Shown: positions 1 through 6,111, numbered from the stretch's first letter. The stretch: DNA of 6,988 nt from Chloroflexota bacterium (GCA_003520455.1 DOUV01000620.1:1-6988); one strand, 5' to 3'. Made by a program: numbers and translations. Notes: generated by a model not told the origin, from the sequence alone.

Positions 1-658
1 ACGCCTGCTCGATCAACTGCACCAGGCGCTGGCCCTCGCGCGGCGAGACCGCAAACGCCGTCTGGCGAGGGGTCTGCGAGTCGAAATACCAGAATGAGAC
101 GTACTGAATCGCGTCAGGCAGGTCGCTGCCCTCCACGAGCGGCGGGATATCGCGCATGCCGTAGAAGATCAGCGCGACGGCGCCACGCTCGTGGGCCAGG
201 CGCGCGGCGCGGCCAAAGCCTTTCGAACGCGTGAGGACAACCTTGCCGGTCAACTCAAGTCCCTCGTAGTGCGCAGTTTCGGTACCGTCCGGCACGTGGA
301 TGAGTGCGGCCTCACCCTCCCAACTCACGCTACGTGGGACGAGAGAGAGCCTGGCTGTCTCCCAGTCGGCCAGCCGGCGGGCCTCCTCCTCCGGCGCAAC
401 CAGGTCGAGCCAGCCTTCATCAGCCCACCACTCGTCGAAGCTTGGGGAGCCCCAGAAGCGCTCCCCGGTACAGGCCGGGAAGCGGTGCTGCTCAACTTCC
501 AGCCCCCACTCGCTCACATGGTTGGCCACGTATTCCGCGGCGCGGCGAAAGTCGGGGCTGGCCTGGATCCGGTGCCAGCGACTGATGTCGGCCATGTAGC
601 CCAGGGCGGCCAACCCGGAGATGCGGCGCTGCAAATCCGTCGTGACGGTCTTCTCCAT
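1..658 (-). CDS. M28-like metallopeptidase, N-terminal part (runs off the left edge)
   Basis: 219 codons are visible from an ATG at 658; the gene continues past position 1. The translation opens MEKTVTTDLQRRISGLAALG. An N-terminal helical region (residues 1-60, with segments such as RRAAEYVANHV and GLEVEQHRF) resembles the start of M28 aminopeptidases. At about 120-200 a PA (protease-associated) domain follows, with LTGKVVLTR, a run of small and basic residues, then AVALIFYG. The zinc ligands and catalytic Glu of M28 would lie beyond the window, so activity cannot be judged. No signal peptide or membrane segment is visible at the N-terminus. An in-frame ATG at 670 would add four residues (MVIF), but only an AGG touching it could serve as a ribosome site; for the 658 start that AGG is 12 nt away, which is long. 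A good promoter lies just upstream. The family call rests on pattern recognition; another PA-domain hydrolase is possible. Confidence 0.75.
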   Translation of the reverse strand, partial: MEKTVTTDLQRRISGLAALGYMADISRWHRIQASPDFRRAAEYVANHVSEWGLEVEQHRFPACTGERFWGSPSFDEWWADEGWLDLVAPEEEARRLADWETARLSLVPRSVSWEGEAALIHVPDGTETAHYEGLELTGKVVLTRSKGFGRAARLAHERGAVALIFYGMRDIPPLVEGSDLPDAIQYVSFWYFDSQTPRQTAFAVSPREGQRLVQLIEQA

Positions 659-722
659 AAATATTACCATCCTGCCCGGCAGCCAGTGGACACGCCGGGT
701 CGGGCAGATCATGCAGGCGCAG

Positions 723-752
723 ATTATAACATGCTGCATGGGGGTCTGACAA
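723..752 (-). promoter_or_regulatory. sigma70-type promoter for the M28-like peptidase gene
   Basis: On the minus strand, -35 TTGTCA (747-752) and -10 TATAAT (723-728) are separated by 18 bp. This predicts a start near 716 and a leader of about 58 nt before the ATG at 658. The -10 matches consensus exactly and the -35 matches five of six. The peptidase gene is therefore probably transcribed on its own, separately from the acylase, which ends at the terminator at 897-941. Confidence 0.65.
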
Positions 753-896
753 TGGTTTTTCGAGGCGTAGGGTTGCTCGACTTTTCGGGGGCGTCGCACC
801 TGCTTCCTTTGCGAGCACCCGCGCGAGGGGACCAGCCGGCTCAGTGTGGTTTCATACGTGGCCACGGTCGACTATGGGGAGTCGAGGCGCGGCGGG

Positions 897-941
897 AACC
901 CGCAAAAAGCCGCAATCCCGCATTGCGGCTTTTTGCGGGTT
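897..941 (-). terminator. Rho-independent terminator of the penicillin acylase gene
   Basis: A perfect 20-bp inverted repeat (897-916 pairing with 922-941) encloses a 5-nt loop. It begins 8 nt after the acylase stop codon. The core is AAAAAGCCGC/GCGGCTTTTT, so the T run is inside the distal arm on both strands. The structure could stop transcription in either direction, but only minus-strand genes flank it here. Confidence 0.85.
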
Positions 942-948
942 TGCGTGA

Positions 949-3381
949 TTACTGCGCCGGTTCGAGCGTCAGGACGCGTCCTTGGGAGGCCGCCTCGACT
1001 TGGGTTCGACTGAAGCGCATCGGCTGGGGGCGGACGGCGGCCCAGGGAGCGATCATGTCATCGTAATGTGGGTGGAAGGGTTGCCCGCTCTGGCCAGTCG
1101 TGTGTTGGAAGAGGCTGTTATCCCACTGGCCGACATCGATGATCTGGCGATAGCTCGGGAGCGAGGTCACCTCGAACGAATGCCCGTATCGGAAGGCAGT
1201 CTTGAGAGGTGTCTGGTCGCCGCCCGGGACACGGGCGAGCACGCGGTTGAAGATGCGGTCGAGCGGCTTGACGCTCCCGAGCGGATGATCGAAGGTCGCT
1301 GTGTGCAGGTAGCGCCACCGCCACTCATGGGGTACATCGCCGTAGCGGCGGCCGAGGTCGAGGGCCATATCGGCGAGGGCTGCCTTGAGGATGTCATCGC
1401 GCGACTCGCGGGCAGGGGTCGTCTTATCATCCCACCAGCTGTTTTCCGGCTCGGCCAGCAGGATGTTGACGGCCTCCTGATGGGCGTCGGACCACTTGAG
1501 ATAGTCGTCGAGCAGCTCAGGGCCAAGCTCATCGCCGAAGAGATGCCGGATCAATGCCAGGTAGGTCGCGTTGTAGATTCCGGCGCCGGGGAGGTCCGGA
1601 TCGAGGCGGTCGCCACCACGCTCGTGCCACTCGCGGAGTTGCTCCTGGGCTCGTTGAACGATGAGGTTGTCGCTGTGCACAGCCAGCAACAGCGGCACGA
1701 GGGTCCTGGCGGGCAATGGGACGACGTCGGCCTGAACCGCGCGCATGTCATCAAGCGAGAGCTTCTCTTTGGCCGCCAACAGGGTGATGATGCGCTGTTC
1801 ACGGAAGGGGGCCGCCCAGGACGAGCCGAGGTGGAAGGGGTAGCTGTCGGGCACGGGTTTGTTGTTGGCGGTAGCAATGAAGCCGGCCGGTGGGTTCAAC
1901 GCGTGTGGCAATTGCTCGAAGGGGACGAAGCCGACCCACTCGTGGCTGCTATCCCAGCCGGGGGAGGGGACATCGCCGGTCCCGGCGGCGCGAATCGGCA
2001 TCCGGCCGGCGCCGTAGTACCCGATGTTGCCCTGGTCGTCGGCGTAGATGAAGTTTTGGGCTGGTGTATCCCAGAGTTTCAGCGCCTCAGTGAAGTCATG
2101 CCAATTCTGCGCCCGGTTGAGGAGCCGGACGGATGTGAGAATCGTGCTCGGGCGCGCGACTGTCAGCCAGAGCAACGCGGTTGGTTGCTTGAGGCCCCCG
2201 ACCACATCGTTGATCAAGGGACCGTGACGGCCGACGCGGACGTCGAGTTGCACCAGTTCACTCTGCCCCTTGACGCGGATCTCTTCGCGTACGACCTGGA
2301 ACGGCTCGAAACGTCCCTCCACCTCGTACTCGGCCGGGTTGGTAGGGTTGAGCTTCTCGAGGTAGAGATCCTCGACGTCGAATTCCAGGTTTGTCACACC
2401 CCAGGCGATGTGGTCATTGTGGCCGATGATCACCCCGGGGACACCAGGGAGTGAGGCTCCGATGACATTCAGATCGGGGGTGTGCAGGCCGACCTCGTAC
2501 CAGAGGCCTGGCATCTGGATGCCAAGATGCGGGTCGTTGGCCAGCATTGGGCGGCCAGTCGTTGATTTTGCGCCGCTCACGACCCAGTTGTTGCTTCCCA
2601 GGCCATCGGCGGCCGGCCCAAGGCTTAACCTGGCGGGCGCGAGGGCGGCAGCGACAGCGGCGAGATTGGGTGTTCCAAGGCTGCGGTAGGCGTTGGTTCC
2701 TCCGGGGAGGATCAGGGGGCCGTTGGCCGGGTAGCCTGGCGCCAGATCGGCCAGCCGCGCTGCTCCCAGGGTGGCGATCACCCTGGCGCGGAAGAGTTCT
2801 GCCTCCCAGTTGCCGTTGAGGTTCCACGCCATCATCTTGCCCCAGACGAGCGTGTCGACTGGCTGCCAGCGGTCGGGCTTGTAGCCCAGAAGTGTGAATT
2901 CAAGTGGCAGGCGGTCCTGGCGGCTGTCAATGAAGGCGTTGACCCCTGCCGCGTAGGCCTCCAGCACCGCCCGGGTCTCAGCATCGGCATTGGCCAGGTC
3001 GGCAACCGCCGCCCGGTTGGTGCCGAGCGTGCGAAGGAACTTGTCGGTCTCCAGCGTCGTGGCGCCGAGCACCTCGCTCAGCCGGCCCTCGCCAACCCGC
3101 CGTTGGAAGTCCATCTGCCAGAGCCGGTCCTGGGCGTGGACGTAGCCCTGGGCAAAGTACAGATCGTGCTCGTTCTGCGCGTACACGTGGGGAATGCCCC
3201 ACTCGTCTCGATGTATCTCGACCGCTGCCTCCAGGCCAGGGACCTTGACTGTCCCGTTGACCTGAGGCCAGGGCCGCCGAATCAGCCACCATCCTGCTAT
3301 GCCACCGACCAGGAGAAGCACGACAAGCAGGGCCGTGACACCCACCAGCAGCCGCCGTACCCATAACCGGGTCCGGGCCAT
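949..3381 (-). CDS. Membrane-anchored penicillin acylase family (Ntn) hydrolase
   Basis: An 810-residue S45/penicillin acylase family protein. These enzymes are made as one chain, cut themselves ahead of an internal Ser, and use that new N-terminal Ser to hydrolyse amides: beta-lactam side chains, acyl-homoserine lactones or other N-acyl compounds. Residues 1-9 are basic and 10-34 form a hydrophobic membrane anchor or uncleaved signal, so the body probably lies outside the membrane. The alpha-chain part has the family pattern EIHRDEWGIPHVYAQN (56-70) and GYVHAQDRLWQMD (79-91). The self-cleavage site is DGLGSNNWVVSG (259-270), making Ser263 the predicted nucleophile after Gly262. ANDPHLG (281-287) and AWGVTN (326-331) follow, and the C-terminus has the usual GQSGQPFHPHYDD segment. 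Length is typical. ATG at 3381 is supported by AAAGAGGTG (3386-3394), whose GAGG core lies 6 nt upstream. It appears monocistronic, with its own promoter and terminator. Substrate cannot be told from sequence. Confidence 0.93.
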   Translation of the reverse strand: MARTRLWVRRLLVGVTALLVVLLLVGGIAGWWLIRRPWPQVNGTVKVPGLEAAVEIHRDEWGIPHVYAQNEHDLYFAQGYVHAQDRLWQMDFQRRVGEGRLSEVLGATTLETDKFLRTLGTNRAAVADLANADAETRAVLEAYAAGVNAFIDSRQDRLPLEFTLLGYKPDRWQPVDTLVWGKMMAWNLNGNWEAELFRARVIATLGAARLADLAPGYPANGPLILPGGTNAYRSLGTPNLAAVAAALAPARLSLGPAADGLGSNNWVVSGAKSTTGRPMLANDPHLGIQMPGLWYEVGLHTPDLNVIGASLPGVPGVIIGHNDHIAWGVTNLEFDVEDLYLEKLNPTNPAEYEVEGRFEPFQVVREEIRVKGQSELVQLDVRVGRHGPLINDVVGGLKQPTALLWLTVARPSTILTSVRLLNRAQNWHDFTEALKLWDTPAQNFIYADDQGNIGYYGAGRMPIRAAGTGDVPSPGWDSSHEWVGFVPFEQLPHALNPPAGFIATANNKPVPDSYPFHLGSSWAAPFREQRIITLLAAKEKLSLDDMRAVQADVVPLPARTLVPLLLAVHSDNLIVQRAQEQLREWHERGGDRLDPDLPGAGIYNATYLALIRHLFGDELGPELLDDYLKWSDAHQEAVNILLAEPENSWWDDKTTPARESRDDILKAALADMALDLGRRYGDVPHEWRWRYLHTATFDHPLGSVKPLDRIFNRVLARVPGGDQTPLKTAFRYGHSFEVTSLPSYRQIIDVGQWDNSLFQHTTGQSGQPFHPHYDDMIAPWAAVRPQPMRFSRTQVEAASQGRVLTLEPAQ

Positions 3382-3412
3382 GACTCACCTCTTTCTCCGT
3401 GGAGCCACCGCG

Positions 3413-3441
3413 ATTGTAACCGAGAGAGTGTCGAGCGACAA
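3413..3441 (-). promoter_or_regulatory. Probable sigma70 promoter for the acylase gene
   Basis: Minus strand -35 TTGTCG (3436-3441) and -10 TACAAT (3413-3418) have a 17-bp spacer. The predicted start is near 3406, giving a short leader of about 25 nt that holds the strong ribosome binding site. The -10 matches five of six consensus bases and the -35 four of six. I see no further gene or clear signal in the rest of the gap between the acylase and the HNH gene (3442-3594). Confidence 0.5.
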
Positions 3442-3593
3442 GAGCGTACATGGCGGGGGATCGCGCACAACTGGCGGACGCGGGGCAGAATACTATCTCG
3501 TCCTATCCCGAGCGGGTGGTCCGAAAGAGCGGCATTTGGCTCCGAGCCGATCTCTCCTGCGCGGCCAACCCACCGCGAAACTCCTGCAACAAA

Positions 3594-3628
3594 CACAGCC
3601 GCGTCCTTCCTCAGGAAGACGCGGCTGT
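3594..3628 (-). terminator. Terminator after the HNH gene / end of the tRNA-HNH unit
   Basis: ACAGCCGCGTC (3595-3605) pairs perfectly with 3618-3628 (11 bp). A single bulged C (3606) and 4 more pairs (3607-3610 with 3614-3617) close on a 3-nt loop. On the minus strand the hairpin is followed by GTTTGTTG, a modest U-rich tract. It starts 18 nt after the HNH stop codon. The plus strand has ACTTTTCG after the stem, so it may also work in that direction. It is the first convincing terminator downstream of the whole tRNA array. Confidence 0.75.
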
Positions 3629-3646
3629 ACTTTTCGTACCAGCAGA

Positions 3647-4168
3647 TTACGCCGCCAGACTCGTATCGAAGTCCAGATATTTGCGCCAGACCTCGGGGGT
3701 CCCAGCCTCGGCGAAGGCCACGAGCGCGGCATAGCGCGGGCGGAACGGGCGGCGCAGGAGCGTCAGATTGGCCTCTTGCGGAGAGCGTCCACCCTTGCGG
3801 CTGTTGCAGCGGCGGCAGCAAGCGACCAGGTTTTCCCAGGTGTGCTGGCCCCCCTGCGAACGCGGCACAACGTGGTCGAGAGTCAGATCGTTGCGGGGCG
3901 GTACCATCCCACAGTACTGACACTGATAGTTATCCCGCGCCAGAATCCATCGCCGAGTCGGTCCTCGCGACAGACTGTGCGGCAGCGGAACGTACTTCAG
4001 CAGGCGAATCACCAGGGGAACCGGGAAGGAGACCTGCTCGGCCCGCAGGCGCGCCTCGGCCGCCTCCACCAATTCGGCCTTTTCTTTCAGGAGAAGGACC
4101 ACGGCTCGCCGCAGCGAGGTGATGTGTAACGGTTCGTAACTCGCATTCAAAACAAGGACGCTAGACAC
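3647..4168 (-). CDS. HNH endonuclease downstream of the tRNA array
   Basis: 173 residues starting at a GTG codon (4166-4168). The N-terminal part SSVLVLNASYEPLHI is the hallmark of a widespread bacterial HNH family. The HNH core follows: zinc ligands C83 and C86 (CQYCG), the LDHVVPRSQGG motif with H99, N113, then C118 and C121 with CNSRKGGR. All expected metal-binding and catalytic positions are present, so the enzyme looks intact; a zinc-stabilised beta-beta-alpha metal DNA nuclease is expected. The biological role of this family is not established. The gene starts 31 nt after the tRNA-like element at 4200-4277 and I see no good promoter between them, so it is probably transcribed with the tRNAs. 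GGGGAGG (4174-4180) is a strong ribosome site about 5 nt before the GTG, but it lies inside a hairpin. A GTG start supports this choice over later codons because the conserved N-terminus begins there. Confidence 0.9.
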   Translation of the reverse strand: MSSVLVLNASYEPLHITSLRRAVVLLLKEKAELVEAAEARLRAEQVSFPVPLVIRLLKYVPLPHSLSRGPTRRWILARDNYQCQYCGMVPPRNDLTLDHVVPRSQGGQHTWENLVACCRRCNSRKGGRSPQEANLTLLRRPFRPRYAALVAFAEAGTPEVWRKYLDFDTSLAA

Positions 4169-4173
4169 CCTGT

Positions 4174-4195
4174 CCTCCCCTCACTGAGAGAGGAG
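4174..4195 (-). promoter_or_regulatory. Hairpin masking the ribosome binding site of the HNH gene
   Basis: In the minus-strand RNA, CTCCTCTC (4188-4195) pairs with GAGGGGAG (4175-4182) over 8 bp including one G-U, with loop UCAGU. The paired strand holds most of the GGGGAGG ribosome site of the GTG-start HNH gene. Translation would be reduced unless the hairpin opens. The hairpin starts 5 nt after the 3' end of the tRNA-like element. Seen in sequence; the regulatory role is inferred. Confidence 0.5.
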
Positions 4196-4199
4196 TCAT

Positions 4200-4277
4200 A
4201 GCGATCAGCGGGATTCGAACCCGCATGGCCAGACGATCAAAGCAGGGCCTGGCGCTTCCAGTTGCGCCGATGATCGC
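4200..4277 (-). tRNA. tRNA-like element with a 12-nt anticodon loop; isotype undetermined
   Basis: A 7-bp acceptor stem (GCGATCA with TGATCGC) is perfect. The D arm GCGC-AACTGGAA-GCGC has the normal 8-nt loop with A14-like and GG positions. The T arm is perfect: GCGGG-TTCGAAT-CCCGC. Between them the best 5-bp stem is CAGGC/GTCTG (one G-T), which closes a 12-nt loop CCTGCTTTGATC instead of the usual 7, followed by a 5-nt variable loop. A rival fold pairs GGCC with GGCC around a 15-nt loop. No frame gives a U33-anticodon-purine37 arrangement with a proper stem. CTTTGAT resembles a Gln(TTG) loop, but its flanks give only two pairs. The linker between acceptor and D stem is one nt longer than normal. 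No 3' CCA is encoded. It could be a degenerate tRNA, a tRNA with an insertion, or a tRNA-shaped RNA with another role. Confidence 0.6.
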
Positions 4278-4319
4278 TCGACTCGACCCGCTGCTCATGC
4301 GAGCGGCAGGAACGCAAAA

Positions 4320-4392
4320 AGCCACCGGTCGGACTTGAACCGACAACCTGCTCTTTACGAAAGAGCTGCTCTGCCAATTGAGCTACGGTGGC
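4320..4392 (-). tRNA. tRNA-Thr(CGT)
   Basis: The cloverleaf is complete: acceptor GCCACCG/CGGTGGC, D arm GCTCAATTGGCAGAGC, anticodon arm GCTCT-TTCGTAA-AGAGC with anticodon CGT reading ACG, and T loop TTCGAGT. The discriminator is T and no CCA is encoded. The 3' flank continues as a short T run (TTTTT from the discriminator), which could cause some pausing before the tRNA-like element 42 nt further on. Confidence 0.96.
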
Positions 4393-4465
4393 ATAACGCG
4401 CCGACGGCGCTATCCCCTATCGATGGGTAAACGCACCGCCAACTCCAGGCTTTTCAATTGGATCA

Positions 4466-4537
<72 letters not shown>

Positions 4538-4624
4538 GTACTCAGCCCTGAGGATTGAGACTTGAGGAAAGACATGCTACTCACGCCATTCCTCCTCAGC
4601 ACGTGGCACTCAGGACCGGAAAAG

Positions 4625-4697
4625 TGCCGAGGCCCAGACTTGAACTGGGGACCCTCGCATTTTCAGTGCGATGCTCTACCAACTGAGCTACCTCGGC
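4625..4697 (-). tRNA. tRNA-Phe(GAA)
   Basis: Acceptor GCCGAGG/CCTCGGC is perfect. The anticodon arm TCGCA-CTGAAAA-TGCGA gives GAA. The T loop is TTCAAGT and the discriminator A. It begins only 4 nt after the 3' end of tRNA-Pro(CGG), so the two must be separated by processing of a common precursor. No CCA is encoded. Confidence 0.97.
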
Positions 4698-4699
4698 GG

Positions 4700-4776
<77 letters not shown>

Positions 4777-4861
4777 ACAGTGCCGCACGGCCACCGATGT
4801 GGAAACACACCTCGGCGAGATGTGACCCGGTTCCAGCACCGGCTTCCAGGCCGACGGTCAG

Positions 4862-4932
4862 CTGCGGGACTAGGATTCGAACCTAGACTGGCTGATCCAG
4901 AGTCAGCTGTCCTGCCATTAGACGATCCCGCA
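4862..4932 (-). tRNA. tRNA-Gln(CTG)
   Basis: Acceptor TGCGGGA/TCCCGCA has the U1-A72 pair typical of tRNA-Gln. The anticodon arm GCTGA-CTCTGGA-TCAGC gives CTG, reading CAG. The discriminator is G, as expected. It begins 6 nt after tRNA-Val(GAC). No CCA is encoded. A Gln(TTG) partner for CAA is not in the array in normal form; the tRNA-like element at 4200-4277 only faintly resembles one. Confidence 0.97.
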
Positions 4933-4938
4933 GTGCGA

Positions 4939-5012
4939 TGGGCGATACAGGACTCGAACCTGTGACCTCCACGATGTCAACGTGGCGCTCTAACCAACTG
5001 AGCTAACCGCCC
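4939..5012 (-). tRNA. tRNA-Val(GAC)
   Basis: Acceptor GGGCGGT/ATCGCCC has one G-T pair. The D arm is GCTCAGTTGGTTAGAGC and the anticodon arm CCACG-TTGACAT-CGTGG gives GAC, reading GUC and GUU. The discriminator is A and no CCA is encoded. A second valine tRNA with anticodon CAC lies in the same array. Confidence 0.97.
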
Positions 5013-5051
5013 GATTTCAGAAGCGCCCTGACGAAGGAGGCGCTCCTCAGG

Positions 5052-5135
5052 TGCCGATGGAGGGATTCGAACCCCCACGGGAATACTCCCACTACGCCCT
5101 GAACGTAGCGCGTCTACCGGTTCCGCCACATCGGC
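5052..5135 (-). tRNA. tRNA-Leu(CAG)
   Basis: A class II tRNA of 84 nt. Acceptor GCCGATG/CATCGGC is perfect, the anticodon arm CTACG-TTCAGGG-CGTAG gives CAG reading CUG, and a long variable arm (TGGGAGTATTCCCGT) forms its own stem. The T loop is TTCGAAT and the discriminator A. The spacer to the next tRNA on the transcript (5013-5051) holds a 6-bp AGCGCC/GGCGCT hairpin. Confidence 0.97.
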
Positions 5136-5166
5136 CTATCAAGGTGCCACGCACCTGGTGTTTGCA

Positions 5167-5239
5167 AGCCCACGACGAGACTTGAACTCGTGACCTCACC
5201 CTTACCAAGGGTGTGCTCTACCGACTGAGCTACGTGGGC
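5167..5239 (-). tRNA. tRNA-Thr(GGT)
   Basis: Acceptor GCCCACG/CGTGGGC is perfect. The anticodon arm CACCC-TTGGTAA-GGGTG gives GGT, reading ACC and ACU. The discriminator is T. No CCA is encoded. The 31-nt spacer after it contains a small AGGTGC/GCACCT hairpin. Confidence 0.97.
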
Positions 5240-5259
5240 AGGTCTTACGATCTCAAAGG

Positions 5260-5332
5260 TGCCCGGTAATGGACTCGAACCATTGGCCTCCGCCATGTGA
5301 GGGCGGCGCTCTACCGACTGAGCTAACCGGGC
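5260..5332 (-). tRNA. tRNA-Val(CAC), overlapped by the end of an HNH gene
   Basis: Acceptor GCCCGGT/ACCGGGC is perfect. The anticodon arm CCGCC-CTCACAT-GGCGG gives CAC, reading GUG. The discriminator is A and no CCA is encoded. Its first 10 bases (GCCCGGTTAG) also encode the last residues and the stop codon of the upstream HNH gene: U8, A9 and G10 form the TAG. RNase P cleavage at the tRNA 5' end would therefore remove the stop codon from that mRNA. Confidence 0.97.
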
Positions 5333-5754
5333 GTAGAATACCCACCTTTGTGGTGGGGTCGCCTGCCGTTGCCTCGATTCAAGCTACCATACGTTGGTGT
5401 GAGGCTATGGCAATTGGGACAGAGAAATCTCAGATTCGCAGGGCGGCAATTAGCGACATCTCCGTCAATATGATCTATTTGGAGCGGGATTCTGCCAGTT
5501 ACCGGGTGTTGTTCAGCCCATCCGCACTGAGAACACTTTTCACCGTGCGTTTCGCGCAGCCACCGCCGGACATTGTCCGACAGGGCGAAGAACCGACCCT
5601 TCAATCCAGTCTCAAGACCCGCCAACCACCGCTCAATATAGACCTTGTACTGGTACTCCCCCTGACAACGATTATCGCAAAACTTATCTACTGCTCGCTG
5701 GACTTCTTTGCCACAAGCCAGGCAATGGGCGCGTGGCTTTTTCGGATTCGGCAT
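5323..5754 (-). CDS. HNH endonuclease with N-terminal zinc ribbon, inserted in the tRNA array
   Basis: 143 residues. An N-terminal CxxC...CxxxC zinc ribbon (C11, C14, C26, C30) is followed by a basic linker and an HNH core: C74 and C77 (CSQCGW), the motif LQIDHIDGD with D94-H95, N107, and the second metal pair in LCPNCHSLTPTYG (C112, C115, H116). This layout is common in phage and mobile HNH proteins; a metal-dependent DNA nuclease is expected, perhaps homing-like. All key residues are present. The coding sequence uses more A/T-ending codons than the acylase gene, suggesting transfer. It occupies the only large spacer (500 nt) in the array, between Leu(CAA) and Val(CAC). The last residues YSTPG and the TAG stop run 10 nt into tRNA-Val. 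The ribosome site is weak (AGAAGA about 5 nt before ATG). TTGTTG and TATCAA with a 16-bp gap lie just upstream but are poor promoter matches. Confidence 0.88.
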   Translation of the reverse strand: MPNPKKPRAHCLACGKEVQRAVDKFCDNRCQGEYQYKVYIERWLAGLETGLKGRFFALSDNVRRWLRETHGEKCSQCGWAEQHPVTGRIPLQIDHIDGDVANCRPANLRFLCPNCHSLTPTYGSLNRGNGRRPHHKGGYSTPG

Positions 5755-5832
5755 CTTGTCTTCTGCGTTGATACCCTTTCGGGAGTGTGCAACAAATCAA
5801 GACCCGAGCGCTTTATGACCAAGGTGTTATCA

Positions 5833-5914
5833 TGCCGAGGGTGGGACTCGAACCCACAAGGGTTGCCCCGCGCGATTTTGAGTCGCGTGCGTTTGCCAAT
5901 TTCGCCACCTCGGC
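5833..5914 (-). tRNA. tRNA-Leu(CAA)
   Basis: A class II tRNA of 82 nt. Acceptor GCCGAGG/CCTCGGC is perfect, the anticodon arm CGCGA-CTCAAAA-TCGCG gives CAA reading UUG, and the variable arm CGGGGCAACCCTT can form a stem. The T loop is TTCGAGT and the discriminator A. Its 3' end begins the leader of the inserted HNH gene, with 78 nt between them. No CCA is encoded. Confidence 0.97.
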
Positions 5915-5931
5915 GGTGGAAATGTTCAAGG

Positions 5932-6004
5932 CGTCCACGGGAGGACTCGAACCTCCGGCCTCAGCCTCCGCAGGGCTGCGCTCTATCCACTGAGCTACGT
6001 GGAC
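5932..6004 (-). tRNA. tRNA-Arg(GCG)
   Basis: Acceptor GTCCACG/CGTGGAC is perfect, the D arm is GCTCAGTGGATAGAGC, and the anticodon arm CAGCC-CTGCGGA-GGCTG gives GCG, reading CGC and CGU by wobble. The discriminator is G. Bacteria normally read CGU/CGC/CGA with an ACG tRNA whose A34 is edited to inosine; here base 34 is G. The rest of the molecule looks healthy, so it is not obviously a pseudogene. No CCA is encoded. Confidence 0.94.
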
Positions 6005-6013
6005 TCGACCACC

Positions 6014-6031
6014 CGCGAGTAATTACTCGCG
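6014..6031. repeat. Perfect 18-bp palindrome between tRNA-Arg and tRNA-Glu
   Basis: CGCGAGTAATTACTCGCG reads the same on both strands. As RNA it would make a 7-bp stem with a 4-nt AAUU loop. It fills more than half of the 34-nt spacer. A processing hairpin or a protein binding site are both possible; the sequence does not decide. Confidence 0.6.
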
Positions 6032-6038
6032 ACGCAGG

Positions 6039-6111
6039 TAGCCCCTAGGGGACTCGAACCCCTGTCTCCGCCTTGAGAGGGCGGTGTCCTGGGCCGCTAG
6101 ACGAAGGGGCC
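6039..6111 (-). tRNA. tRNA-Glu(CTC)
   Basis: Acceptor GGCCCCT/AGGGGCT pairs fully if the terminal G1-U72 wobble is accepted. The D arm TCGTCTAGCGGCCCAGGA is typical of tRNA-Glu, and the anticodon arm CCGCC-CTCTCAA-GGCGG gives CTC, reading GAG. The discriminator is A. No CCA is encoded. The open-ended G1-U72 pair is slightly unusual outside initiator tRNA. Confidence 0.96.

Noticed and set aside
191..1066. 291-codon plus-strand ORF
   Set aside because: It runs antisense to the M28-like peptidase, through its promoter, through the 20-bp terminator and into the acylase gene end; no family resemblance.
982..2454. 490-codon plus-strand ORF antisense to the acylase gene
   Set aside because: It mirrors the codon frame of a well-supported acylase gene in GC-rich DNA, has no recognisable domain and no ribosome site; such long antisense ORFs are a by-product of GC-rich codon use.
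3297..4129. Plus- and minus-frame ORFs of 208 and 276 codons over the intergenic region and HNH gene
   Set aside because: They cross the terminator and promoter and are out of frame with the clearly conserved HNH protein.
5269..6048. 259-codon plus-strand ORF across the tRNA/HNH region
   Set aside because: It reads the wrong strand of several tRNAs. Peptides such as GLEPTR are the known artefact of translating tRNA T arms in reverse.
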